A DNA stretch of 64,000 bases from Wolinella sp052170135 (GCA_052170135.1 JBQNBC010000001.1:1-64000); one strand, 5' to 3'; positions 51,139 through 60,799 are shown, counted from the stretch's first letter. The notes: generated by a model from the sequence alone, not told the origin. A program made the numbers and translations.

Positions 51139-53889
51139 TTAGCCTTGCAAAATCGCCTGCCACGCGGCAATGCCCTGCAAGTCAAACTCGTTGCCGGTGA
51201 GATCACTCATCATTTGCGCCAGTGCGGCGGCGCTTTCTTGTTTGCGCTCGCTGATGTGCTGATAGGTGTCGGCATATTTGTCGCAAAGTGCGGTCAGTTT
51301 TTGGCTGAATTGCGCCAGCATGTTTTCAGGCAGCCTGCACATCGCCGCATTGAGCGGAACAAACCATTTTTGGCGGAGCAAATCGATGGCTTCGGCATCA
51401 TCTAGGGCTTCAATGACGGCTTTGGTTTGAGCGTGAAGCTCGGCGGATTCTGTCTTTATAGCTATCTTTACCTCTTTCTCTTTGTCTAGCAGCTCTTGTG
51501 CTTTGAGTAATTTACTTTCTAGACTCTCTTCCTCAAATATATAATCACTGCGCAATGACTTTAAATAAGCATTCACTTTTGCTTTGGCATAAGTGCCATC
51601 TTTTGAGGCTTCCATATTTGCCCAATTCACAGCGTTATTGGCTTTAATAAAGGCTAATTTTTGATATTTTTTTACTTTATTTGCAAGTAGTTCGAGGTAG
51701 CTTTCTAATGCTGTGGTCTCCTCAGTAGCTACGCTTGCATAAACTATTTTGAAATAAGCGGTAATTTCTTTGGCGATAAAGGCATCATTATCGTCATTGA
51801 CATAAGGTCCACTTTTTTCTTCTTCGCTCATGTTTTCCAAAATGCTTTGCATTTTAGCGGCGATTTCCACCAAGTGGGTTTCTTTGGCTTTTAGGTTTGC
51901 TAATTCCTGCGGCAGTTTGACGGCTTGCACCAATTCAAACGGCAGAATATGCCCCACCCAGCCGTCTTGTACTTCGACTTCTCTTTTGGTTTTGCTGTCT
52001 TTTTTTAGCACCATAAATGGATCAACCTGCTTAATTGCCTGTTTGCCTTCGGTTTGAATCATCTCCAAATCGGAGGCAATGCCTGCTGCATCGGCACGCC
52101 ATAAGTCATCGAGTTTTTGATAAGCGACATAGAAATCCAAGAGTGGCATCGCCTTTACTTTTTGGCGAATCAGCTCGGCAAGCTGCTGTTTAGTTTGGGC
52201 GATGTTGAGCGTTTCCATCGGCTCAATCAGCAGGGTTTCCAAACTAGCGGGGAAATCGGCAAAGTTTTGGGCAAATTGGGCTTGATACGCCAATACGCTT
52301 GCATGGTTTTGTATTTCAGCTTTGAGTTTGTCGGTTTTTGGCTGCACATAAGGCGTGCCGTTGTCGGCAAACAAAGCAGTCTGCAAGCCGTCAAAGGCTG
52401 CCCAATAGTCTGCAAATTGTGCCAGCTCGGCTTTGGGAATGCCGCCGTGCATGGTGGCGAAAATATCCCATTGCTCCACTGATTCGGCAGAATCCACATA
52501 GCGCGGAATGTTAAGATTGTAGCCGTTTGCCACAATTTCGGCTTTCGGCACAATTCGGGAAAACTTCGGCAATTCCCGACGATGTGTCACGCAATCGACA
52601 ATGCGTTTAATGTCGCTTGCCTGCAAATGGTTGTTTTTGCCTACTTTGATGAAATGCTTGGAAGCGTCAATCATCAGCACGTCATTTCGTTCGCGCTCTT
52701 GGCACAGCACGATGATAATGGTCGGAATACCGGTGCCAAAAAAGATATTTGCTGGCAGTCCGATAATGGCATCGATATGATTGTATTCAATCAGATTTTT
52801 ACGGATTTTTTCCTCTTCGCCGCCACGGAACAACACGCCGTGTGGCAGAACAATTGTCATCATACCATCGGGTTTTAAGTGGTATAAATCGTGTAATAAA
52901 AAGGCAAAATCGGCTTTTGCCTGTGGTGCAACGCCAAAGCGTTTGTAGCGAATATCGCTTTCTTTGTCCTTAGGATTCCACGGCTGGGAATAAGGCGGAT
53001 TGGATACAACGGCATCGAGATAAAGTGGTTCGCCTTCTAGTGGCCAGTCATCTTCTAGTGTGTCGGCATTGCGAGTGAAAATATTGCTCGGCAAAATGCC
53101 GCGCATGACCAAATTCATGCGCGTGAGGTTGAATGTGTTTTCTTTTAGCTCTTGCGCGTAGTACTTTATGTTGTTGGCACTTTTGAGGTGTTTTGCCACG
53201 CTATGCCCGATATTAATCAAAAGCGAACCCGAACCACTGGTTGGATCGTAAATACTGATTTCTTCGCGGTCTTTCAGGTGATCGGCAATGATTTCAGACA
53301 TCAGCAAGGAGACTTCGTGTGGGGTATAGAATTCGCCCGCTTTTTTGCCTGCATTGGCGGCAAACATACCGATGAGGTACTCATAAATAAAGCCCAATAC
53401 GTCATAGCCCTGTTTGCCATCCATTGGAATATCAGCAATCAGCACGAAAAGGTCTTTCACCGCATTGGTTTGACTGGAGGCGGTGTCACCCAATTTACTC
53501 AAGCCGGATTCTAGCGTTTTAAAAATGCCATCAAATATGGCGGTGTAGTTTTTTGCAATATTGCGACTAAAGGCACTCATCGCGGTGCGAACGTGGGCGA
53601 TATTGAAATCTGAATCTTGCGCTAACCAAGTGGAAAAAAGGTGTTCATAGCTGATAAAGTAGCCAATATTCTCTTTAATATAATCCACCAGCTCGCCCGA
53701 TTCGGTAAGCTGTTTGGCAAAATCAGCTTTTTCCAATCCTTGTTCAATGACAAATTTTTCCAGCTTGTCGGATAAAAATTTATAGAAAATAAAGCCTAAA
53801 ATGTAGTCTTTGTATTCGTTCGCTTCAATTTTGGAACGCATTTTATTTGCCGACTGCCAGATTTTGGCAGCAAGTTGTTGTTTATTCAT
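51139..53889 (-). CDS. hsdM: Type I restriction-modification methyltransferase subunit (HsdM), long form
   Basis: Adenine-N6 methyltransferase of 916 aa, much longer than the roughly 500-aa EcoKI-type subunits. It comprises an N-terminal helical domain (about 1-150), the SAM site DPTSGSGSLLINIG near residue 215, and the catalytic NPPY in VVSNPPYSQPW near residue 296. An extended C-terminal region of about 400 mostly helical, coiled-coil-like residues follows. Within that region (51440-51830) GC falls to about 35%, against about 51% in 52201-52500, so the gene looks mosaic. GAGGT precedes the ATG. It is the first gene of hsdM-hsdS-hsdR. Confidence 0.92.
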   Translation of the reverse strand: MNKQQLAAKIWQSANKMRSKIEANEYKDYILGFIFYKFLSDKLEKFVIEQGLEKADFAKQLTESGELVDYIKENIGYFISYEHLFSTWLAQDSDFNIAHVRTAMSAFSRNIAKNYTAIFDGIFKTLESGLSKLGDTASSQTNAVKDLFVLIADIPMDGKQGYDVLGFIYEYLIGMFAANAGKKAGEFYTPHEVSLLMSEIIADHLKDREEISIYDPTSGSGSLLINIGHSVAKHLKSANNIKYYAQELKENTFNLTRMNLVMRGILPSNIFTRNADTLEDDWPLEGEPLYLDAVVSNPPYSQPWNPKDKESDIRYKRFGVAPQAKADFAFLLHDLYHLKPDGMMTIVLPHGVLFRGGEEEKIRKNLIEYNHIDAIIGLPANIFFGTGIPTIIIVLCQERERNDVLMIDASKHFIKVGKNNHLQASDIKRIVDCVTHRRELPKFSRIVPKAEIVANGYNLNIPRYVDSAESVEQWDIFATMHGGIPKAELAQFADYWAAFDGLQTALFADNGTPYVQPKTDKLKAEIQNHASVLAYQAQFAQNFADFPASLETLLIEPMETLNIAQTKQQLAELIRQKVKAMPLLDFYVAYQKLDDLWRADAAGIASDLEMIQTEGKQAIKQVDPFMVLKKDSKTKREVEVQDGWVGHILPFELVQAVKLPQELANLKAKETHLVEIAAKMQSILENMSEEEKSGPYVNDDNDAFIAKEITAYFKIVYASVATEETTALESYLELLANKVKKYQKLAFIKANNAVNWANMEASKDGTYAKAKVNAYLKSLRSDYIFEEESLESKLLKAQELLDKEKEVKIAIKTESAELHAQTKAVIEALDDAEAIDLLRQKWFVPLNAAMCRLPENMLAQFSQKLTALCDKYADTYQHISERKQESAAALAQMMSDLTGNEFDLQGIAAWQAILQG

Positions 53890-54668
53890 CTTTACCTCTA
53901 TTATTATTGTATTTATGATTAATATACTAATGAGTGTAGTGCATTTTATTTAGAGTTTTATATAGATATTGAAAAGATGATATTAGAATTTCCAAAGTTT
54001 CTACAAACTGCCTTTTAAAGTAAATACCAACTCCAATCAAATCAGCACGATTGATTTTAAAATTTTCCTGTAATACATGCGTTAATTTGCCTTAGTACCA
54101 CACAGACACTTTTGTGCATTTTATCAAAACACAATAGCAATATCATCCATAATATAACTGTTTTACAAGGATAAATGGTCATCTAAAGCAGGTTTAAACC
54201 TTTTCAAGATGCCTTCTCGTCATATTTCCCATATCGCTTTGACAAGAGGCTTTCATACGTTTGAACTTGAACCAAACAAGGCACAGCTTGAGTTAGCACA
54301 AGAGCGTGCTAAAACACTGTGGAATTGCATGCAAACATCTAGCCATTTAACAAACACAAGCACATAACTTAAGCCCATTGTTGGGGTAGCTTCTACCCAT
54401 AATCAAAACAAGAAGCCCACTATCATATTTATCTGGATTCTTAAAAGCTATCTTCAAAAGCTTGCAACTATAGCGTGTCTCACACACGAGCCAATATCAA
54501 AGCATTTGATAGCATGGAAAGCGTACAAATAGATGCTTTTTATAATCTTTACATCCAGCTTGTCGGTAGCTCGATTCTTATATTGCCTTATCATGCAAAA
54601 AAACCCAAAAAATCAAATCCCACCAACCATAAAGCAAAGAATTAAAACAAAAACTATCGATTCTGGTG
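53890..54668. other. 780-bp gene-free junction with unrecognised coding debris
   Basis: No intact gene. Two protein-like plus-strand pieces remain. One spans about 54161-54367 (KWSSKAGLNLFKMPSRHISH, then TFELEPNKAQLELAQERAKT, then a stop). The other spans about 54445-54650 (ANIKAFDSMESVQIDAFYNL, then GSSILILPYHA, then a stop). Both lack a start with a ribosome-binding site. I do not recognise either. They look like remnants of older accessory genes at the right border of the hsd insertion. Confidence 0.4.
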
Positions 54669-56240
54669 CTACTTTGCTATCTCTATCGCACGTACTTCTC
54701 GTATTACGCTTACTTTTATCTCGCCTGGATGCTGCACTTTTGCTTCGATTTCGCGCGCTATCTCTCGCGCCAGCAGCACGCTCTCTTCATCATTTACAAG
54801 CTCAGCATTAACTATTACACGCACTTCTCGTCCAGCATTTATCGCGTAGGCCTGACGCACACCATGCCTCTCGATAGCGATTCTCTCAATCTCTTGCACG
54901 CGCTTTAAAAAGCTCTCAAGAACCTCGCGTCTAGCTCCTGGTCTAGCAGCCGAAAGTGCATCAGCAGCGCACACAGCGGCACTCTCTATACTTTTTGCCT
55001 CCTCGTGTCCATGGTGGGCAAAAATCGCATTGATAACGACTGGATGCTCTTGGTAGCGACGGCACACTTCCGCGCCCAAATCAACATGGCTACCACTATA
55101 TTCGTGCGTCAAGGCCTTGCCAATATCATGCAATAACCCAGCACGTCGCGCTAATTTAGCATCACCTCCTAGCTCGCTAGCGATAATTCCAGCAAGATTT
55201 GCTACTTCAAGTGAGTGGCCAAGTGCATTTTGTCCATAGCTCGCGCGATATTTAAGCCTGCCAATTAGTTTTTTTAGCTCGGGATGAATACTGCCTAGCT
55301 CGAGATTTATGACTATATTTTCACCCTCTTCTAGTATTTTTTCATCAAATTCCTGTGTAACTTTCTGGTAAATCTCCTCGATTCTTGCTGGGTGGATTCT
55401 CCCATCCTCAACCAATAGTTCAATAGTGCGCGTCGCTATAGCACGACGATATAGATTAAAGCTGCTAAGCACGATTGCACCGGGCGTATCATCGATTATA
55501 ACCTCTACACCAGAGAGTATTTCAAGCGCTTTAATATTGCGTCCCTCTTTGCCTATTATCCGCCCTTTTAACTCGTCATTTGGGAGCGTAACAACATTTA
55601 TTAGACGCTCTGCAGCAAACTCGCCAGCAAAGCGTGTAGTTGCTTGCGCCAAAATATAATTTGCGCGCCTTCGCCCCTCTTCCTTTGCCTCGCTTTCATA
55701 TTTACGCACTATTTTGGCAATTTGAGCACGCGATTCTTCACTTGCCCTTCTTATAGCTTCTTCGCGTGCCTCCTCGCGTGTAAATCCAGCCGCATGACTA
55801 AGCACATCAATCACCTCAGCAAGCCGTGCCCCATGGTCGCGCTCTAGCTTCTCAACCTGACTCAAAGTGGCAGATATCTGCGCCTCTTTTTTAGCGATTT
55901 GCTGCTGCTCATCTCTTAATGCACGCTCATCACGCTCTAGCTTTTGCTGATTGCGAGCTTCTTGCTTTTCTAGCTTGTGCAGATAGCTTTCGTACTCTTT
56001 TATGACTTTTGCTGTCTCTTGCTCATATTTAGTCTTTGCGCTAATTTCAAGCTCCTTGGCACGAATCTTTGATTCTTGCAGGAGCATTTCAGCCTCATGC
56101 TCTATTGCCTTTGCTTTGGCTTTGGCTTTTTCGAGGTGAATCTTATAATTAGCGTTGCTTACCTTTTTGAACACCACATACGTACCGCCGCCAGCGACTG
56201 CTGCCGAGGCGAGCGAGCTTAATATAATCCACTCTATCAT
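54669..56240 (-). CDS. rny: Ribonuclease Y
   Basis: Membrane-anchored endoribonuclease that initiates mRNA decay, 523 aa. It has an N-terminal transmembrane helix (about 3-25) and a long coiled coil (about 35-170) that is very rich in Lys/Glu/Ala. The KH domain contains GRIIGKEGRNIKALE near residue 228. The HD catalytic domain contains GLLHDIGKALTHE near residue 370 and AHHGHEEAKS near residue 423. Its ATG lies inside the 3' end of the cyclo-ligase gene, with AAAGGGC about 9 nt upstream. All motifs are intact. Confidence 0.95.
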   Translation of the reverse strand: MIEWIILSSLASAAVAGGGTYVVFKKVSNANYKIHLEKAKAKAKAIEHEAEMLLQESKIRAKELEISAKTKYEQETAKVIKEYESYLHKLEKQEARNQQKLERDERALRDEQQQIAKKEAQISATLSQVEKLERDHGARLAEVIDVLSHAAGFTREEAREEAIRRASEESRAQIAKIVRKYESEAKEEGRRRANYILAQATTRFAGEFAAERLINVVTLPNDELKGRIIGKEGRNIKALEILSGVEVIIDDTPGAIVLSSFNLYRRAIATRTIELLVEDGRIHPARIEEIYQKVTQEFDEKILEEGENIVINLELGSIHPELKKLIGRLKYRASYGQNALGHSLEVANLAGIIASELGGDAKLARRAGLLHDIGKALTHEYSGSHVDLGAEVCRRYQEHPVVINAIFAHHGHEEAKSIESAAVCAADALSAARPGARREVLESFLKRVQEIERIAIERHGVRQAYAINAGREVRVIVNAELVNDEESVLLAREIAREIEAKVQHPGEIKVSVIREVRAIEIAK

Positions 56241-56802
56241 CTTTTATGCCCTTTATTAGGGCATTGTCGCTATCGATAATTATATTGGCTTTGACATCAT
56301 GTTTCTGCGTGATAATCTCTGACGAAATAGAGAGGCTGCGAGTGATAAAAATAGTTGTTGGTTTATTTTGGAGATTGGAGAAGAATCTATCATACATGCC
56401 TTTCCCATAGCCTACTCTGCGAAAACTTCTATCAATACCGACAATAGGGACGACGACGACATCTACCCTGTTATGATTAAAATATGAAAAAGAAGGCTCT
56501 TTAACACCGAACTTTTTTCTAAAAAGCGGCAAACGCAATGCTACCATCTTAAAACTAACATCTTGCATAAAGGGTAGATAAAGCCTAGTGTCTCGCTTTG
56601 CACGAAAATGCGCTATTACCTTTCGAATATCTGGCTCGCCTTTGAGTGGGTAGAAAAATAGGATCGATTTTGGCGCTAGTTGCTCTAAAACTCTTATCAA
56701 AGCAAGATTAACAAAAGAATCGAGCATGCGCACTTGTGGCAGACTTGCGATTCTTTTCATATTTAGTAACGCATTGGTGCGAAATGCCCCTTTCTTATCC
56801 AC
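56149..56802 (-). CDS. 5-formyltetrahydrofolate cyclo-ligase
   Basis: ATP-dependent enzyme that converts 5-formyl-THF to 5,10-methenyl-THF. The 217 aa contain the N-terminal helix with basic residues (ALLNMKRIASLPQ), FYPLKGEPDIRK, and the substrate and metal loop VGIDRSFRRVGYGKGMYDRF near residue 120. The 3' end overlaps the rny reading frame by 92 nt in another frame. The last 25 residues (rich in Arg) come from that overlap and may be extra, the usual family end being near IKDDRVD. Co-transcription with rny is expected. Confidence 0.85.
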   Translation of the reverse strand: MDKKGAFRTNALLNMKRIASLPQVRMLDSFVNLALIRVLEQLAPKSILFFYPLKGEPDIRKVIAHFRAKRDTRLYLPFMQDVSFKMVALRLPLFRKKFGVKEPSFSYFNHNRVDVVVVPIVGIDRSFRRVGYGKGMYDRFFSNLQNKPTTIFITRSLSISSEIITQKHDVKANIIIDSDNALIKGIKDDRVDYIKLARLGSSRWRRYVCGVQKGKQR

Positions 56803-56855
56803 TCCAAACTCCTTGCGCCAAATATCACAAAATAGGCTTTCAGCCCTTTTAGTAT

Positions 56856-56861
56856 TATAAT
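56856..56861 (+). promoter_or_regulatory. Promoter -10 element for the TlpA-like gene
   Basis: TATAAT lies 28 nt before the ATG at 56889, followed by GGAGG. It also separates this gene from the divergent cyclo-ligase gene. Confidence 0.5.
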
Positions 56862-56888
56862 ATAGGCATTTTATCAGTGGAGGTTTTG

Positions 56889-57443
56889 ATGGGTAGGTTA
56901 TTTTTAGTTTTATTGTTACCGATATTTTTGATACTTAGCGGTTGTGATGATAGCGATGGAATAAAGAGTGAGGTTGTAACGCAAAAACCAGAAGACGAGA
57001 TGAGAAACTTCACTCTGGCACTAGCAGATGGCAAGAATCTAAATATTGAACGCCACGAAAAAGGCTTGAAATTCGATGGCGAAGGTGATAAAGCAGTACT
57101 TCTTAGCTTTTTTGCGACATGGTGCCCGCCATGCAAGGCTGAAATTCCACACTTAGTAAACCTAAAAAATAGCTACAAAGACGACTTTGAGGTTATAGGT
57201 GTATTAATGCAAGACAACAAAACACAAGATGAGATGCAAAAGTTTATAGACACATTCAATATAAATTACAAAGTATCAATCTCCAACGAGAATCAAAAGC
57301 TAGCAAAAGCCCTTGGTGGCGTGCGTAGCATACCATTTATGATACTTTATGACCGCGCCGGAAACTACGTAACACACTACATTGGTGCAGTGCCAGAAGA
57401 GATGATTGAGTTTGATATAAAGCGTGCACTAGCAAAAAGATAG
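56889..57443 (+). CDS. TlpA/ResA-type thiol-disulfide lipoprotein
   Basis: Membrane-anchored periplasmic thioredoxin-fold protein of 184 aa. The signal peptide ends in a lipobox ILSGC with C19 as lipid site. A thioredoxin domain has the redox pair C79-P-P-C82 in FFATWCPPCKAE and the cis-Pro in RSIPFMILYD. TlpA/ResA relatives reduce haem-binding cysteines for cytochrome c maturation or supply reductant to other periplasmic proteins. I start at ATG 56889, because GGAGG lies 5-6 nt upstream; a GTG at 56877 overlaps that site. It precedes ftsY by 18 nt. Confidence 0.86.
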   Translation: MGRLFLVLLLPIFLILSGCDDSDGIKSEVVTQKPEDEMRNFTLALADGKNLNIERHEKGLKFDGEGDKAVLLSFFATWCPPCKAEIPHLVNLKNSYKDDFEVIGVLMQDNKTQDEMQKFIDTFNINYKVSISNENQKLAKALGGVRSIPFMILYDRAGNYVTHYIGAVPEEMIEFDIKRALAKR

Positions 57444-57461
57444 GAATCTATAGGAATCTAA

Positions 57462-58343
57462 ATGTTTTCACTACTTAAAAAAACTCTAAACAAGACAATA
57501 GAAGGAATAGAGGCGATAATCCCAAAGCGTGCTCAAAAGATAGATAAAGAGCTACTAGAAGAGGTCTTAATAGCCTCTGATATGGAGTATGAGCTAGTCG
57601 AATCGCTTCTTAAGAATCTAGGCAATGAAGTAAGTAGGAGTGAGCTAGATGTAGCATTGCATAGATTCTTTCGCGGGGATAGCTATTACGATCGCCTAGT
57701 GCCAAAAACAGTGGAAGCGCGACCATGTGTAACGCTCGTGCTAGGAGTAAATGGCGCAGGCAAAACAACCACGATAGCAAAACTAGCCACACTCTACAAA
57801 AAGCAGGGCGATAGTGTGATTTTGGGTGCTGGAGACACATTCCGCGCAGCAGCCATAGAGCAGCTCAAGCTTTGGGCAGATAGACTAGAACTCCCAATAG
57901 TGTACACGCAACAAGGACATGACCCAAGCGCCGTAGCATACGACACAATCGCATCAGGAATCGCCCGTAAAAGCGACCATATCATAATCGACACAGCAGG
58001 CAGACTCCACAATCAGACAAATCTCAAAAATGAGCTACTAAAAATTGCACGAACTTGTGACAAAGCCCTAAGTGGCGCACCGCACCAAAAGCTACTAATC
58101 ATAGATGGCACACAAGGTAGCTCCAGCATAGAGCAGGCAAGCATCTTTCACGATACATTAGGAGTCGATGGTATAGTCATCACAAAACTAGATGGTACAT
58201 CAAAGGGTGGCGCGCTCTTTTCTATCATTAATCGCTTGCGAGTGCCGATTCTATACATAGGCGTTGGAGAGAAAGCGGACGATCTCATTGTATTCAATGA
58301 AGATGAATATATCAAAACGCTACTTGATGCGATTTTTATATGA
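57462..58343 (+). CDS. ftsY: Signal recognition particle receptor FtsY
   Basis: SRP GTPase that docks ribosomes translating membrane proteins. The 293 aa comprise only the N and G domains; the acidic A domain of enterobacterial FtsY is missing, as usual in this phylum. Motifs: G1 GVNGAGKTTTIAKLA near residue 95, the DTFRAAAIEQL insertion box, G3 DTAGRLHNQ, G4 TKLDGTSKGGALFS, and closing GVGEKADDL. The ATG is 18 nt after the TlpA-like gene, and the end overlaps radA by 4 nt. Confidence 0.95.
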   Translation: MFSLLKKTLNKTIEGIEAIIPKRAQKIDKELLEEVLIASDMEYELVESLLKNLGNEVSRSELDVALHRFFRGDSYYDRLVPKTVEARPCVTLVLGVNGAGKTTTIAKLATLYKKQGDSVILGAGDTFRAAAIEQLKLWADRLELPIVYTQQGHDPSAVAYDTIASGIARKSDHIIIDTAGRLHNQTNLKNELLKIARTCDKALSGAPHQKLLIIDGTQGSSSIEQASIFHDTLGVDGIVITKLDGTSKGGALFSIINRLRVPILYIGVGEKADDLIVFNEDEYIKTLLDAIFI

Positions 58344-59704
58344 GCACAGCAAAGAATCTAAAAAAAAAGAGTGTGCTTTTTGAGTGTCAGCACTGTGGAT
58401 TTCAGAGCTTAAAATGGCTAGGAAAATGCAGCCAATGTGGTGCATGGGAGAGTTTTATAGAGCTTAACGACAGGCAAATAGAATCACTAAAGAGTATCCA
58501 ACCAATCTCACAAAACAGCTCCAAACCTACACCAATCACAGAGATCGAACAAGAAAATGTCATGAAATACTCCTCTTGTGAGGAGGAACTAGATATAGTT
58601 CTGGGCGGGGGGATAGTTCCTGGTGGTCTATATCTCGTAGGCGGTAGCCCTGGTGTAGGAAAATCCACGCTACTACTCAAAATGGCAGGGAATCTAGCAA
58701 AGGCATTAAAACAGATTCTTTACGTTAGTGGCGAGGAGAGCATGGGGCAGATTCGTGCGCGCGCTGAGCGACTTGGAGTTTTAAGCGAGCGACTATTTCT
58801 TTTAAACGAAATTGAACTAGAAAGAATTATTAACGCAATAGATTCTCATCGCTTTGAGCTAGTAGTCATTGACTCTATCCAAACACTCTACTCTGAGCGC
58901 GTATCTAGCGCACCCGGGAGCGTGTCTCAGGTGCGCGAGGTTACATTTGAGCTCATGCGCCTTGCAAAGGAGCGCGGAATTGCTATTTTTATCATCGGGC
59001 ATATCACAAAAGAGGGCTCTATAGCTGGACCTAGAGTGCTTGAGCACATGGTCGATTCCGTACTCTATTTTGAAGGCGATCCATCACGTGAATTGCGAAT
59101 GTTGCGCGGATTTAAAAATCGCTTTGGCACAACAAGCGAAGTGGGAATCTTTGAGATGACACAAGGCGGACTTGTAAGCGCAAAAGATGCATCGAGGCTG
59201 TTTTTTAAAAAACGCACGCCACAAGCTGGTAGCGCGCTAACCGTAGTCATGGAGGGTAGTCGCGCACTGGTTTTGGAAGTGCAAGCATTGGTTGGAGAAT
59301 CTAGCTTTGGTGCACCAAAGCGTGTAGCAACTGGCTTTGACACAAACAGGCTAAATATGCTCTTAGCACTCTTAGAGCGTAAGCTTGAGATTCCGCTTAA
59401 TAGATATGATGTATTTATTAACATCGTCGGTGGAATTAAAATCGCCGAGACAGCGGCTGATTTAGCAGTAATAGCCGCAGTTGTATCAAGCTTCCGCAAT
59501 CGCCCACTAAACAACACAACAGTATTTATCGGCGAAGTAAGCTTAACAGGAGATATCAGAGAGGGAAATCGTATCGATACACGCCTAAAAGAAGCAATAT
59601 CACAAGGCTTTGAACGTGCGATAGTCTCGCAAAAACCACAGCAAAATATAGGAATCAAGTGCTTTGTGGTAAGTGAGGTTACAAAAATAATAGAATGGAT
59701 GTAG
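58340..59704 (+). CDS. radA: DNA repair ATPase RadA
   Basis: RecA-like helicase that processes recombination branches, also important in natural transformation. The 454 aa have an N-terminal zinc finger (C-x2-C ... C-x2-C in FECQHCGFQSLKWLGKCSQC), Walker A GGSPGVGKST near residue 98, Walker B VVIDSIQTL, and the RadA-specific KNRFGT near residue 255. A C-terminal Lon-protease-like domain follows. It overlaps ftsY by 4 nt. After the stop, 59705-59908 carries no gene, although a short protein-like plus-strand piece around 59810-59900 may be debris. Confidence 0.95.
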   Translation: MSTAKNLKKKSVLFECQHCGFQSLKWLGKCSQCGAWESFIELNDRQIESLKSIQPISQNSSKPTPITEIEQENVMKYSSCEEELDIVLGGGIVPGGLYLVGGSPGVGKSTLLLKMAGNLAKALKQILYVSGEESMGQIRARAERLGVLSERLFLLNEIELERIINAIDSHRFELVVIDSIQTLYSERVSSAPGSVSQVREVTFELMRLAKERGIAIFIIGHITKEGSIAGPRVLEHMVDSVLYFEGDPSRELRMLRGFKNRFGTTSEVGIFEMTQGGLVSAKDASRLFFKKRTPQAGSALTVVMEGSRALVLEVQALVGESSFGAPKRVATGFDTNRLNMLLALLERKLEIPLNRYDVFINIVGGIKIAETAADLAVIAAVVSSFRNRPLNNTTVFIGEVSLTGDIREGNRIDTRLKEAISQGFERAIVSQKPQQNIGIKCFVVSEVTKIIEWM

Positions 59705-59908
59705 GCTATAGATTCTTGCTTTCAACTCAAACTTTTATCGACATCTAAATAGACATATCGCTTTTAGTGTGAAGCTTGTATTTGATTCTCTAATAGTCTC
59801 ATCAAGAATCTTAATGAGCTTGAGCGATTAACTCCAGCAACTATTTTGCTTGAAGAGACTGAAAAGAATCTCATCAAAGGTAATTCTCTATTGTCTCTTT
59901 CGTTAGAG

Positions 59909-60799
59909 TTAACTTATCAATGTCGCATTGTATTTATCCACTAAATGGCAAGGCTGATAAGATAGCTTAGCGCGACGCAAGCCCTCGATTCCTAGATCTT
60001 CCTCACGATTGACATACTTGAGTGCACTCCACTCATGAGCTAGAAATTGCTGATTTATCGCCTGATATGCACCATGGTACTCTGTGTCTGCTTTCTCTAT
60101 ATGGATAACCACAGTATCGCTATTTAGCTGCTCACCAAGCGTAAAAGCAATAATCTTCCCATCAACGCGCAAAATTCCACCCTTGTAGCTCATCTCATTA
60201 AAGTGCTTTAGTGTCTCTACGATTCCTATATATTCGTTTTTTAGCCCATCATTTGCCTCATCTACCGTGCGACCAAACCAAAGCTTCCACGCTTCAAGCA
60301 ACTCACTAACATTCTCATGCCCCAGACTCTCGTATGTAAAATCAGGATGTAACTCAAAGAATCGATTTAAATGATTCTTTTTTTTATGAAATTTACGCCC
60401 TTTAAGCTCAATTAGTTCTTCGACTAGATATACATAATCCGAACGGTCGCGATTATGTATAATCTCAAATTTACCTGGCATCATATTCTCTAACTCATCT
60501 TTCGCTTCTTTGCTTAGCGAACGCATAGAAAATGGAATAGCGCGCGACTCAAAGCACTCCATAACATGCCCCAATGCAGCCTTTTTATCACCGTTACCAA
60601 GCGGGAAAAATAGAAATGGATTCTCACCATGATATTGAGTTTTGATACAGAGACAGTCGTTTATAATCGCATAAGAAATAGAACGAGAAAAGTGCCAAAG
60701 GTATAAGTTCGTAAAAGAAAAGTCTGAGATAGGAGAATCTGCGTATATAAAATACCGCTCAAAAATTTCCCTATCCTCAATGTCAAGTGGCTTCCACAT
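59909..60799 (-). CDS. DUF2156 (phosphatidylglycerol lysyltransferase-type GNAT) protein
   Basis: Soluble protein of 296 aa with two GNAT-like halves. The N-terminal half has the family's FTNLYLWHFS. The C-terminal half has KKNHLNRFFE, GGILRVDGKIIAFTLGEQLN and the closing EEDLGIEGLRRAKLSYQP, typical of DUF2156. Relatives fused to membrane domains add lysine to phosphatidylglycerol; this stand-alone form lacks a membrane part, so its acceptor is unknown. The predicted activity is aminoacyl or acyl transfer (inference). It faces away from radA. Confidence 0.8.
   Translation of the reverse strand: MWKPLDIEDREIFERYFIYADSPISDFSFTNLYLWHFSRSISYAIINDCLCIKTQYHGENPFLFFPLGNGDKKAALGHVMECFESRAIPFSMRSLSKEAKDELENMMPGKFEIIHNRDRSDYVYLVEELIELKGRKFHKKKNHLNRFFELHPDFTYESLGHENVSELLEAWKLWFGRTVDEANDGLKNEYIGIVETLKHFNEMSYKGGILRVDGKIIAFTLGEQLNSDTVVIHIEKADTEYHGAYQAINQQFLAHEWSALKYVNREEDLGIEGLRRAKLSYQPCHLVDKYNATLIS

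Noticed and set aside
47555..53514. Many open frames on the plus strand opposite hsdR, hsdS and hsdM
   Set aside because: They are antisense shadows of intact type I restriction genes, with no starts of their own.
51117..53889. Shared start MNKQQ in HsdM and HsdS as a duplicated element
   Set aside because: Identity is limited to about 15 nt at the start codons and does not continue, so it does not indicate a duplication.
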